In this document: positions 45,274 through 56,419 of the stretch, piece after piece
Position numbering within the stretch: the first letter of the stretch is position 1
How the letters are laid out: every line of letters starts with the position of its first letter
Source: Eucommia ulmoides
Taxonomy: Eukaryota; Streptophyta; Magnoliopsida; Garryales; Eucommiaceae
Length of the DNA stretch: 64,000 nt
Assembly: GCA_016647705.1 (NCBI GenBank)
Contig: CM028335.1
Span: 37,578,712-37,642,711, forward strand
Direction: 5' to 3'
Made by a program: the position numbers and the translations under genes
The notes under the pieces: generated by a model
Told to the model about the DNA's origin: nothing
Databases searched by the model: none
What the model saw: the letters and a program-made list of their open reading frames with translations, nothing else

Positions 45274-47793
45274 TGTTGATCCTAAGATTTTGATGGACAA
45301 TTAAATGTTGATATTTTTTTTGGAACTAATGATTTTATTGAGTATTTCATTTTATTAGTTCTAGTGATGAAAATGGTCATGAAGATATTGTGACAATGCT
45401 AAATATTATGACAAAGATGATGAAATATTAAGAGTTTGAAGAAATTGAAGAACATAGAGAAAACAACTCAGGTTAGATTCTAACTCTTAATGTATCCCAA
45501 TTAGGATCACACACGACACAAAATATTTTTCAAAATTATGTGTGTTTTTATAGGATCCTAATTAGTTAAATTATTTGCTCCTATGTGTAATTGAAAAAGA
45601 AATGAAGATAATTGACTAAAATTTAATTTAAGATTTAGTAGAGCTAACTGAGAAAAGAAATCGGCTATAAGGGCGAAAATGTCAGTGAAATTAGATTTAA
45701 AATGAATTCAGGAGAAGATTCCAACATCTCTCAGTTGACAGGTAAGTCGACCGGTTATTAATGAATGAAGTTGTTGAATCTCTTAGTCGACAGGTAGGTC
45801 GACCTGAGCTTAAAACAAGAAGTCTCTGATTCTCTAGGTCGACAGGTGAGTCGACTTGTGATCAGAAAATGAACTCTTTGAATCTCTAAATTAACAGATA
45901 GGTCGACTTATGAAACTCTTTGAATCATCCAGTCGATAGGTGATGGATGGGCAGTCGACTGACGGGCGAAGAGTTTTTGGCTTTGCTACATCCTGAATTG
46001 GGCGGTCAACTGATTGGTCTTGACCGGTCGACAGATGAAGCTGTTTCAAGATTTATGGAATTTTGGATTTTATTCAAAAAGTAGCCGTTACAAGCCGTTT
46101 TATGGTTAAGATATGTGAGATATCTAAGGGATCTGATATGTTTTAAGTTATTTAATTAATATTTAATTATCCCTATAGATATGGTTCGAGTAGTTTTGAT
46201 ATTTCTCAATTTGGTACGTGTATTTCTTTCAATCTTATTTAATTGAGTTTGAGTAAAAATTTGAGGGACTTAATTGAATATTTTAAGAGATATTTTAAGT
46301 GAATTATACCAGGAATAAATCATTATGATATATAAGGTCTATTGGTATAATTAAATATCATGATTTATGGGAACTAGCCGTTATAGGGCTTGTTTCAAGT
46401 GACTTTAAATAGACTTGCAAATTTCACATATAAAATAATAAAAAATCAAGAGAATCCAATTTATTCTGAATTATTCAGCTCTTGTGCTTTCTAAGAGTAA
46501 TCATACTGAGTGAATTGTGAGATCTTTTCTGAGAGTTGTTCTTGAGAAATATTTGTTGTGAATTATTGCTACTACCGATATGAAGTTTTATTGCTATTCT
46601 AATCATTATTTTTTTGGTAGAATTCTGGTGAGATCTTTCCAAATTACTTACTATTAATTATTTCTTGATTATATTTATTATTTGGAATTTGATCTTTAAA
46701 ATTGTTTTCCGGATTATTTATTGAAAATTATTTTTGAAATAATTTTTTGAGAAAATCTAATTACGTGCTTAATTTCTTGCTACCCATCTTTATTTATTAG
46801 ATTTTGAAATTCTCACCTTGCTATCACTAGTATCGGGACATTAATTGAGTTTGAATTTATTTTGGGTGGTAGAAGCTCCAAATGGAAAAATCACTTATCA
46901 ATTATTTTTAATTGGTGAGTTGAGTGTCGGATTAGATATTATTGGGAGTGTCTAATCAAGGGTAGTTGGTTTCAATCTCTTCCGGTAAAGAGATTGAGGT
47001 TTTGATCTTTGCCTAGAGTATAAAAAAATTAGGTGCTAATTCTTCCTTGATTGAATTTGTGAGTGAATTGTAACGATTCATTCATTACCGGGTAAAAGGA
47101 TATTTGGAGCATATTTGTGTGAGGTTTAATTCTTGATCCTACTGGGAGTGTCTAATCAAGGGTAGTTGGTTTCAACCTCTTCCAGTAAAAAGATTGAGGT
47201 TTTAATCTTTGCCTAGAGTATAAAAAGATTAGGTGTTAATTCTTCCTTGATTGAATTTGTGAGTGAATTGTAACGGTTCAATCCTTACCGAGTAAAAGGA
47301 TATTTGGAGCGTATTTGTGTGAGGTTTAATTCTTGAGCCTAAGGTATAAAAAGAATTAGGTAGTGATTCTCCCTGTAATAGAATTAGGTTAATCTTCCGC
47401 CTGGTAAAAATATAGAGATTATTCCTTAGCCCGTAAAAATGAATTGTAAAGGTTGATTCTAAGTCTGTGAAAAAAATCGTTGTGAGGGTTTGGTTCCTAT
47501 CTTTAAAATAATCTTGAGTTTAGTGGGTGCAACTCTCTGTGGAGTTCGGGGGAACTGGATTAGCCAAGAGTAGCTTGGTGAACCAGTATAAATTTCTGTG
47601 TGCTACATTATTTACATTGTTTATATTTTGTTATTTGGGTGTGCACCTAGTTGATAATATATAATCCACTACTATAAAAGATAACAATTAATTTTAGGAT
47701 AAAATTAATTGTTTGATTTTTGGAGTGTCATATTCTGATATTTATAATACTACCCAATTCAACCCCCCTCTTAGCTAACTCGTTGAGCAAACA
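45274..47793 (+). mobile_element. Solo LTR of the SIRE-type family
   Basis: It begins TGTTGATCCTAAGATTTTGATG and ends gagcaaaca. It is the inverted counterpart of the LTRs at 2434-4563 and 7167-9522. A perfect 5 bp target duplication, TTTCC, flanks it (45269-45273 and 47794-47798), and the other Tat-type LTR shows the empty site. It is longer than its relatives partly because of a roughly 205 bp tandem duplication. Solo LTRs form by recombination between the two LTRs of one element, so a full SIRE-type element once sat here. Confidence 0.92.
46941..47350. repeat. Tandem duplication, about 205 bp by two, inside the solo LTR
   Basis: Two near-identical units each start 'ttgggagtgtctaatcaagg' (about 46939 and 47143) and end near 'gtgaggtttaattcttga'. 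They differ at only a few bases, so the duplication is younger than the LTR itself. Confidence 0.9.
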
Positions 47794-48008
47794 TTTCCAT
47801 TTCTCAATTCTTACCCCTTTTTTCTTTTCTTTCAATTTCACCAATTTTCTTTATTTTGATTTTGTCTTTTCTTTTTCTATTTCTTTATCAATTATTTTTG
47901 TATTTTATATTTTCTCAAATAAAATTAAATGAAACAAAAATAAAATAAAGTTAACAATAAAGTAAAATATAAAATTTTTTGCGAGACGGTCAAAATATCG
48001 TGTCTACA

Positions 48009-48093
48009 AAGTTGGTTCGGTGATTCATGCCATGTCGGATGAGCAAGATATACGGAAGATGGCGGCGCTTGCCTCCTCGGTCCCTTTGACTTA
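48009..48093 (+). pseudogene. nad5: Fragment resembling mitochondrial nad5 (NUMT)
   Basis: These 85 bases read openly in the plus direction as KVGSVI, then [19 protein letters not shown], then PLTY. This matches the conserved plant NADH dehydrogenase subunit 5 segment [18 protein letters not shown], including the DEQD-RKM core. The fragment starts directly after the CA end of the Tat-type LTR and stops where chromovirus gag resumes. It is far too short to work. It is best read as mitochondrial DNA used as filler when a chromosome break was repaired. The assignment rests on recognising the protein motif. Confidence 0.82.
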
Positions 48094-48835
48094 TATCATT
48101 TAGTTAATCTAAGAAAGTGTTAGGGCTTAGAGTGCCATCATAACAAGAAATATCAACCCTCGCCTTTCTAGTAATATCATCATGGTCAAAGCGAGGTTGA
48201 TAGGGTCTACCCTGAGCTCTTATTGGTCGAGGATAGCCAATGGCGCCCCCTTTATTGGGGGTATATTTCATCTAATTCTGGAGCCTCATCAAATGGATAC
48301 TTAGAGAGAAATCTTCACCAAAGTCTTTGTGCCTACTTTCTATTTCATTCATGCCTCGCTCGGGGTGACTTTGGGAAGGAGCTAAGGTTGGTAAAGAATT
48401 TGAATTTAGAACTTTCAGAACGGTCAACAGTGAGTGGGGGGATGGTAAATTTTCATTGTGATGAGAAAAATTAGACTCCACTCTACATTCCCGTACTGGT
48501 TGTTTTTCCATGTGTCTAGTAGCCCTATGGTTTATGTGTTGCACAACAAGTTGAGTGACTTGTTAAGTGATCAGTCTACCTAACTCAATGCGGATCTCCT
48601 TATGGAATTCAGTTTATCACCTATAGAGGTCGGTATATAAATCATCTTGATTTTGGTTCACTTCCTCTCTAAGGTGGTTAACATAATTTTGAATGTGGTT
48701 TATGGAATTTTGAAGATTAGCCATAGTCTCTTGCATGGTTTGGAATTCTTGTCAAACATAATTTCGGGAAGTTTCTGGGTCTCAAATAGTCATGGAGTGG
48801 ATTATAAAGTGATGATATTAATGCCCCAAATATTC
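48094..48835 (-). mobile_element. Chromovirus gag N-terminal remnant
   Basis: The minus strand shows the upstream part of the gag seen at 34560-35370, sharing a stretch of about 80 bp (48094-48170 against 35300-35368). It continues upstream into a charged, probably coiled-coil N-terminus. The remnant is broken in several places. Confidence 0.7.
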
Positions 48836-49315
48836 TTAATGGAAGTATTATAATATTATATTTGTCATGAAAGAAAACAATGCAATAGGGTACTAATGTG
48901 ACTATAAAATATAAATAATTTACTCTTTTTTAAGTTATTTTTTTTAAACGTATTTTTTAAAAAAAAAAAAAATTGTTTTTTTTTTTTCAATTTTATTTAT
49001 TTTTGTTTTGTTTTGTTTTTTTTTTTTTTAAATATATTTATGTTTTTTTAATATATTAAATGGAAAAACTAGAAATAAAACAATAGTGTGAATATATATA
49101 TATATATATAGTAGAACTTATAGACTGTTCCTAGGGCACAAAGCAACTGTCAACCACTACAAATGGAATCTGGAGCAGACTTAGGGTGCCGCAAAGCTCC
49201 GGTGAGGGCCCGCAAAGGGCTAGAACAAGCCTGTCGAGGTCTAGCGAAGGCTGGTCAGCGTCAGTGAGAGATCGAGGTCCGACAAGCTTAGGTCCGGAGC
49301 AGTGGCTGCTGGATC
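48836..49315. other. Chromovirus leader region
   Basis: This is a poly-T/poly-A tract region (48930-49080) with a short TA run (49097-49110), then a GC-richer stretch (49130-49310) built of repeated 'ggtc.g.gaagg / gtcgaggtc' like pieces. It lies between gag and the 5' LTR, so it is probably the untranslated leader. No usual tRNA-Met primer site is recognised. Confidence 0.45.
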
Positions 49316-49727
49316 TGGATATATAAATCTGTTGGTTTTATTCGGAGTTTGTGTACGATGTTGTCATGGCCCCGTTTGGTTTAGTTGCGGATGATTATTG
49401 TTTTCACTTTTCCCATCCCACTCCTTAATGATAAAAGAGGCCAATTGAAAAATAAAATGAAAACTAATAATAAAAAAAGAAGATTCTTGCTCTAATAATT
49501 TAATAATCATTTAATCAAATATATCTTTCAATTACAATAAAGTCTTATTATGTAGACAATAGTAACGACTACTTGCCAAAATAATAATTACTCCTACTTG
49601 ACAAAATAAGAATAACGGTTACTTTATTAGCTATAAAAGTAATTAACTACTACAAGAAAAGGGACTAATAATTTTTTTGCCTCTGCCATACATAAGTTCG
49701 AAGCGGTGCCTTAGTTGATCCCTATCA
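49316..49727 (-). repeat. Chromovirus 5' LTR
   Basis: This is the partner of 25799-26645 without the MITE. Its outer end on the plus strand is ccctatca. The inner end is placed only approximately. Confidence 0.72.
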
Positions 49728-51680
49728 TTAAAATTTGAGATTGGATGTGATGAAAATTATGTTTTCTTTTGAGAATAGAATCGCGTTTAGTAATGACATA
49801 TTTTTTTGGAGAACAAAATCATGTTTGATAACGATATTATTCTGGAATTGTTTCCTCAGAGAGTTTATTTTATTTTATATTTTCATAACTAAATTAGCAT
49901 AATCATATGTTACAATATTCTAATCACATTCCAAAAAACGTTTAAAGGGTAATCAAAATGGCTAAGCGTGCATTTGGGAGAGACATTTTTCAAGAAAAAA
50001 ATATATTTTTCTTCCCAAAATACAATACATCGCCCAAACTATTCATAATAGTTCAACTATTTTTAAATATTACTCTTTTTGCCATCTGTAAAACCTGAAA
50101 AAGTACCAATAGCAAGAACAATCTATATATAACAAAAAAAATGTCTTGCAAAATGATCCACGTTCAACATGTGAATTATACTATACAACCCACTAGCTAG
50201 CTGAAATAGCCAAGTAAATAGGCAAAAACATAACATAAGTATGTTAAAAAATAATCGCATTAGCAACTTCCATAAACAAATCCTTAGGAGGAGATTAGAA
50301 ATGCTTGAAAAGTAAAACCAAATTAACAAAAACTAATGAAACCTTGAATTAGAACCTCAAGTAGTCTCCATTTAGGCCAACAACTATCACAATTTTCTAG
50401 TCATTATCAACGATCTCACAACAGAAATCACACAGGTCATCGAAAATTGGGTTTTATCAATGCCAATCACATCAAGTTGTCCAAAACTTATCATTTTAAT
50501 GAGAGAAAAGATAAAACATTGGAAAAAAAATAAAATAGTAAACAAGATCACAAGCTGAAGCCATACTTATATCATTAATCCCTTTGAAAGTGTTCAAGTA
50601 TGGATCGACTTGAACATAGAAAGAACTCACAGCTAACAAACATCAAATTATCCAAATTCAGGAAAAAAAATATCATATATATCAAAGAATAGGAAAAATA
50701 CGAAACTAAACATCAAAAAGTCAATACCCAGAGAGAATGATGCAGCGAGGGCTATTCAGGACTAAAAGATGAGCTCTGACTACTAATAGTTGAGGGGAGA
50801 CTTCAAGGCAGAATTCATGGAGGTTGGATTCGAGAAAATTGTAATTTTAATTTGATTTTTTCTTCTTTTTCTGTTTACTTTTTTCCCCTTATTTGTTTTC
50901 TTCTTGACAGCTTCCCTATCTCTCCGCTTCTCTATCAACTTGTCGTTGTTCGTCTTCGTCATTCATCATTCATTGCTGCAAATTGCCACTCCTACTCATT
51001 TCATCGTCTCTATCGCTGTCTCGTGTCACTTTCTACTCATAATCGTCGTCACCACATGGGTATGGCAAGTTAAATTAAGAACCATTCGTTGTCTGAACTT
51101 AGAGAACTCTCATGTACCTCCGCCATGGCAAAATCTATGGCCATCACCTTTATTCCTGGGGATATCCACTTCACTACCCTCTTACACAGATCCCTCATCC
51201 ATAATAGATCTATGTTATGATACAAAGTACGCACATCCACCCGACTACCTTTTTTTTCTCTATTATTACAACGTGTGGATGCTCCGGCTCAGGCGTCGGA
51301 TTTGTTGTGTGTGGCTGCCGAAATCGTCAAGTTTGCTTAGGGTTTCCCTGTGTGTTACTGCGAGATCTTCCTTTTGGACTGGTGCTTTTGGTGTTGTCGC
51401 CTCCATTTTTACTGGCGGTGTTGTTGCAACAATTCCAGATCGGACTTGGAAATTACAACATTGAAGGGAGGGAAATACACAATTGTTGTATTAAAGAAAT
51501 AGAACTATAAGAAAAAAAGAAAGAGGAGAAGAAGAACTCGATTCCTTTGCATTTGAATGGTGGGAAGGGTAAAATTCTGGAATTGTATTGCCACCAACGA
51601 GATTCTGCCAACTGGAGGTTAGCTGGGTGTCGTTAGAGGTCATCACGAGCCCTGCATGGTAGGAAATAGGACTATTATAA
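49728..51680. other. Intergenic DNA with MITE remnant and unassigned open stretch
   Basis: The stretch at 49735-49860 resembles parts of the 997 bp element at 18374 ('gaatagaatcgcgtttagtaatgac', 'gataacgatattat'), so it is a degraded relative. The stretch at 50904-51464 is open for 186 codons on the plus strand, but the product is low in Lys and Gly, rich in Leu/Ser/Val, and matches no family I know. Without splice or homology support it is not called a gene. Confidence 0.4.
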
Positions 51681-53195
51681 CAGGTATTTACACGATAACA
51701 CTACATGAAACCAACACAAAATTATTAGGCATGAGTTTAACGTATTGAGTAACGGTTTATTATCAGGTCGGACACAATAAACGTAATAAAAAGCATGCCA
51801 AATTTCAAGTTTACCTAAAAAGCGACATAAATAACACGATAATAATTAACCAAATTTTTAGGTTACATGATAAGAAAAGACATAATAGGTAACATGATAA
51901 TTTCATAAATTATTTTTAAATAAGAATATACTAATAAATATTTATAAACATTCCCTAAATTTATCTAATATTACCATTTAGTCCATATTATATATATTGG
52001 TGTTACTAATATTTTCTCAAATCCTAATTCACTTCATTGATTAGGGATTATGGAATTGTTGGTTGTTTTTTTAAGGCCTTTCATACTTGATGATTGTTCA
52101 TGTGAATGTTGTTTGGGAAGTTCAATTGTATTGTTGGATTTTATTTTATTTTTATTCTATTGTGATGATGTCTGAAATAGGAAAAAAAAATGATCACCGA
52201 ACACGTTACTCTGGATCTAAAATATCTTCTTGGCTTTCTCACTCGTCCCTCGACTAAGGTTCCTGCAAAACAATGTACTGTGGGTGGGCCTGCCGAGCTT
52301 ACACCTCTGGTGTGAGAATCAGTCGAGAGTTTTGAACAGGAGCCTAGCAAAGTAGTAGCTAGGAGAAAGAGTGCGTCTGAGACTAGAGTGGATGTGTCTT
52401 AGAGCGTGTATTGTATGTAGTAAGTAAATCTTACATAAACATCAAATCATCCCTTAGACAACTTGTGTTCTCATATTTATAGGAGGGAGACTCGTTTGGT
52501 AAATCCTCCTTGATTCTCGTGCGCTATGATGGCAATCCTACTGATTCTAGTCCCGTTAGTAAAGAGATGGAGTTGATTGCGGGAGAAGATCGTGGAGCCG
52601 TTATCGAGAGAAAGTAATGGTACTTTTCTTATCCGGCCAAGGCAGCTCGGACTGCTTGAAAGTAGGAACGTCGTGGCGCTCGCGCTCGAGGATGTATGAC
52701 CTTGATTGGGTGTAGAGATGGGGCCTGGTCGAGTTGGTTGGTTTGGAACTCCCGTGCGAGTCGCATATTTGGTACACGTGGCGTCCTTTCGAGTTTGACC
52801 AATTTTTCCCTTATCACATTGTATTGGTGGATTTTGTTTTTTTGGTTTATGTTTTCTTATGTTTTGTTCTTTTATAAATTGTGTTAACAAGTCTTTAATG
52901 CGTAATGGGTTAAATATTTCTTTATTATGACATGATATCTTATTGTGTTGTGTCAATATTTTGTGTTAATGTGTAACACCATAAATTATATTGTCGTGCC
53001 ATGTTAATCTGATAAATTTTGTGTTATTGTGTAAAACGTTAAATTATCGTGTTGTGTCGTGTCAACTTGATAAGTTTCGTGTCATGTTCGTGTTCGTATT
53101 TCATGATACGACAACTTATCGTGTCATGTTTGTGTTAGACCATAACACAACACAAAATATGATCTGATAACACGTTTTGCCAATCCTAGTGGTAC
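51681..53195. repeat. Unclassified repeat with 'acgataacac/gtgttatcgtg' ends
   Basis: The left part (51681-51910) and right part (52920-53190) are rich in inverted versions of a motif like 'gtgtcgtgtcaacttgataa', so the two arms could pair. The middle (52140-52900) is GC-richer and on the minus strand has an LTR-like promoter stretch (ctcctataaatatgagaac near 52465-52485). It is probably a non-autonomous DNA element with another repeat nested in it. Boundaries are approximate. Confidence 0.4.
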
Positions 53196-54150
53196 AAGCC
53201 CGCATGATGGTAGTGGAATACATGACCCCCTTAGGTCGGGTATTCAAGTATTTAGGTGAACATATGATTCTTAGAGTTATTATGTAGCAATAGAGAAGGG
53301 CCTGCCTATAGACCAATGATCACCAGCCACCTAAACAACATGTAAATGAGAGAATTATGCTCACATCACATATAATTGTGAACTTTATTAGTTGGAGATA
53401 TCGCATTCACCTGAAAGCAATTGTATAAAAAGCGTACTTTGAATTCAAGCAAACTAATTTAGACCCACACATTTCACGAGTTTAGAAAATAATTATAACA
53501 ACTTTTTAATATTAAACTATGAAATACATACGTATTATTTGGTTATTTTAATAGCAATATCTAAGATACATACTCACATATTTATCACATATGTGTTGAA
53601 TAATGGTGTTTTATAAATACCAAAAATAAATATATTATTAGAAATTACATAAATAATCATAAAATTGAATTAATATTTCTACAAATTAACTTTTACTAAT
53701 ATACTATAAAATAATAAATAAATAACCATAAATTAGGAATAATTTTATAAATTTTTGTAAGTCTAACAAATTCTAATTTAATTAATTTATATTGTGTTTG
53801 ATTTCTTTTTGGATGAAAATATTTTTTCAATCAAAATTATTTTTTTAAATAATTTAAAATGTGGATCAGAAAACTTAATCATATATTTGTGTATTAATTA
53901 GAAAAAAATAAATTAACTAAAACATAAAAAGAGAAAGAAATTGTGCGAGACCACTCAATATCTGATATATAAAAAAATAAAAAATAAAAAAAATATATGT
54001 AAGAATCAACATAAGACTTGAAAGAGGTTTTCTTCAACCCCATTAAAATTTTTTCTCTCCTTCCACTTTTAAATATTAGTATTAGATTAATAAACTTACC
54101 TCGAGATCTCTTAGTGGGTTGATATACTAAGATTGATGGGGGATGTGTGA

Positions 54151-54218
<68 letters not shown>

Positions 54219-54640
54219 GTTCAAAACTACAAAAAAAAAAAAAAAAAAGAAAGAAAAACACTATTCAAAATCCAAAGATGATGTATGAACGTTAATGAAT
54301 TAATCCCATTCCAAACTTCAAGTTGAAACATAAAATGGAAAAAATCTCTTACGATAATCGATGTACGTGATTTCTGTTACGTTGGTCCATGACTGAAAGG
54401 AAGATAATTTGATCCTTTTGCCTCACGTTTAGCATTTGGTAGCATTTAGGGGGAAAACAACAAAAGATTATTTGGGATGTCCTAGTTTTAGGGAAAAAAA
54501 AATAGAATGGGTTAGAGATCTATTTTTTTTTAATAAAATACTATTTATAAAAAAAAAAAAAAAACCATAAATTTAAACTACAATTCCAAAATTATCCTTT
54601 CTAAAAATCATATGAATTACTCATTCATTCCCATAAATCT
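53196..54640. other. AT-rich intergenic DNA
   Basis: No gene or recognisable element is seen. Long A/T runs, a trinucleotide microsatellite and poly-A tracts at 54225-54250 and 54548-54565 are present. Confidence 0.6.
54151..54215. repeat. (AAT)n microsatellite, about 65 bp
   Basis: This is a perfect trinucleotide run of about 21 units in AT-rich intergenic DNA. Confidence 0.97.
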
Positions 54641-55167
54641 CTCTCTCTCTTTCTCTTTCTCAAAGGTGTTGATGGTGGTGACCGAACCTCAACGAAGAAG
54701 CATAACCTTGTTCTTATTGGCTTGATTCACCTACAAGACCTCTCTCTCTTTTGTTTTCTCCCTCCCCATCTGTGTGTGCGTGTGTGTTCGCCCACCATCA
54801 GATTATCGGTGGTGGTGGCCACCAGACCAATCTGGCCGGATCTGGGTAGATCTAGTCTGCTGTCTAATGGATTTGGCCGGATTCATCTCTTCACCATCGC
54901 GAGAGGCTCGAAGGATGTAAAGGATGGCCTTGCCACCATTCATCTTGTTAACTGCCCATTGCCATTGTTTTGTCATGTGTAGACCTCCATCTCGTCGGTG
55001 TAGTTTATAGATCAAAACGACATCGTCTGCTACAATTTGATGAAATCTGAGATCACAATCTCAATCGTCGGCCCCCATATTTCTACTCTCAGATATCTTA
55101 AAATGCATAGTTCTTTTTTTTTTTTCTTTTTTTTTTTGGGTTGTTTATTGGTTTACTAAAATTTGTC
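54641..55167. other. GC-richer unassigned stretch
   Basis: CT repeats at 54640-54665 lead into a GC-richer block (54665-55080) with short open frames on both strands, the longest 86 codons on the plus strand. No domain is recognised. It could be a degraded gene fragment or part of a repeat. Confidence 0.35.
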
Positions 55168-56225
55168 GTTCATTTTTGTTATGTATATTATTTTTGGGAT
55201 AAAGACCTTTTTGGTCCTTGACAAATGCCTCGGGTGTCTAATTGGCCCCTAACTTTTGCAACTCGACAATTTGACCCTTAACATTTCAAAATCGTTCCAA
55301 ATTGGCTCTTGGGTTGGGTTCCATTAGTAAAATTTGGAAAAATTGGATGGAAAAAGTCACGTGACAAGCATGTGACATTTGGCCAAGGGCACATGTGTCA
55401 TTTCATTCTTACTAATAAAATAAGACATATTTACATATTTTGTTAAACTTAAGGGGTTAAAAATATTTTTTTTCTTTAATTTTTTTTAGGTCGTCTTCTT
55501 CCTCTCCGCCGCTGCTTTCTGATCTTTCGTTCACCTCTGATCCCTCTGCCACGTCGGTGACACGTGCTCCGATCCTTCTTTCACCTGCGTCATCTTCGTC
55601 TTCTTCGCCATCTTCGTCTGCGTTGTCGTATGCATCTTCACCTGCGTCTTCTTCGTCTTTGTCTCTTGCGTCTTTTGCGTCTTCGTTTACCTGTATCATC
55701 ATCTGCGTCTTCTTCGGTTTCGATTAATTAAGGGAAGTGGAGGCTAGGGTTTCGTTTGGGTTTCGATTTCGAAATCGAAACCCAAATCGATTTCGATTTT
55801 GAACAGGGTTTCGATTTAGATTCGATTTTGATGGTGTTCGTTGTTTTGGTGGCGATATTCGGCGTGTTCTTCGATTTCAAAATCGAAACCGTGGTTCGAT
55901 TTGGGTTTCGATTTCGAAATTGTAATCGAAACCTAAATCGAAACCCTATTTCAATTTCGAATTCGAATTCGAAATTGAAACCCCTAAGTTCGATTTCGAT
56001 GGTGTTCGTCGTATTGGTGGATCGATTTCCTATTTTGATTTCAAAATAGAAATCAAAACCCTAAGGTTCGATTTCGGCGGTGTTCGTCGTTTTGGTGGTG
56101 GTGTTCGGCGGTGTTCTTCGTGCCATGTTCTTAGGTTTCGATTTTGAAATCGAAATTGAAACCCCAAGGTTCGATTTCGGTGTTCGTCGGTAGTGTTGTT
56201 CATTTTTGTTATGTATATTATTTTT
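55168..56225. repeat. 1 kb block bracketed by perfect 28 bp direct repeats
   Basis: The 28 bases starting gttcatttttgttatgtata are identical at 55168-55195 and 56198-56225. Between them lies a block that starts 'gggataaagacctttttggtcc' and contains many cgaaatcgaaaccc/gggtttcgatttcg inverted motifs (55760-56180). No transposase or RT is present. It could be an insertion with a long target duplication, a retroposed copy, or one round of tandem duplication. Confidence 0.7.
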
Positions 56226-56419
56226 TTAATATTTGCTGTTGTGGTTGAATAATTTTTGTAAATTTTATTGCATGATATGTTGTATTGTTTTTTTTCTTTT
56301 TTTTTTTTTGGCAAATATGATGTTAAAAAAGTTATTGTTGTTTAATTTGAAATATATATTATATATTTGCTATATGATTTTGTTGTTGAATTTTTTTATT
56401 ATTTATTGTAGTGGGTGGA

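Larger units (their letters stand above)
35495..48008 (-). mobile_element. Tat-type Ty3/gypsy element, gag-only, with nested solo LTR
   Basis: LTRs at 35495-37959 and 43112-48008 match along their length once the nested solo LTR is set aside. In minus orientation they start TGTAGACACGA. Beside the right LTR lies the primer-site-like TGGCGACTCCGTTGGGGA (complement of 43093-43110); beside the left LTR is a purine tract (minus strand of 37960-37975). The 5.1 kb interior has gag with zinc knuckle, long non-coding DNA, a 258 bp duplication and a 9-copy tandem array, but no recognisable pol. Tat/Ogre relatives are known for long LTRs and tandem arrays before the 3' LTR. The element is broken. The chromovirus sequences at its two edges do not rejoin cleanly. 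Confidence 0.85.
43112..48008 (-). repeat. Tat-type 5' LTR, split by a solo LTR
   Basis: It matches 35495-37959 from the 'tttcgagagg' start to the 'tgtctaca' end, with the 45274-47793 insertion inside the part near its right end. The inner edge is less certain because the last bases (ccgaagcgccct) differ from the other LTR (tgacatgccct). Confidence 0.82.
25799..49727 (-). mobile_element. Ty3/gypsy chromovirus, old, expanded to 24 kb by nested insertions
   Basis: Two short LTRs (25799-26645 and 49316-49727) bracket chromovirus pieces that all lie on the minus strand: gag (48094-48835 and about 34560-35370), protease and part of reverse transcriptase (33338-34530), then integrase C-terminus and chromodomain (26690-27077) next to the 3' LTR. 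RNase H and most of integrase are not seen. An Athila-like element separates RT from the integrase tail, and a Tat-type element separates two gag portions. Neither junction is a clean insertion: pol is missing across the first and a short gag stretch appears on both sides of the second. The element is broken in many places and is the oldest layer here. Confidence 0.78.

Noticed and set aside
50904-51464. 186-codon open frame on the plus strand
   Set aside because: No recognisable domain, unusual composition, no splice or promoter support, and repeat-rich surroundings. It is kept only as an unassigned stretch.
54722-55015. Short overlapping frames on both strands suggesting a gene
   Set aside because: The GC-rich composition gives open frames by chance; there is no domain and no exon structure.
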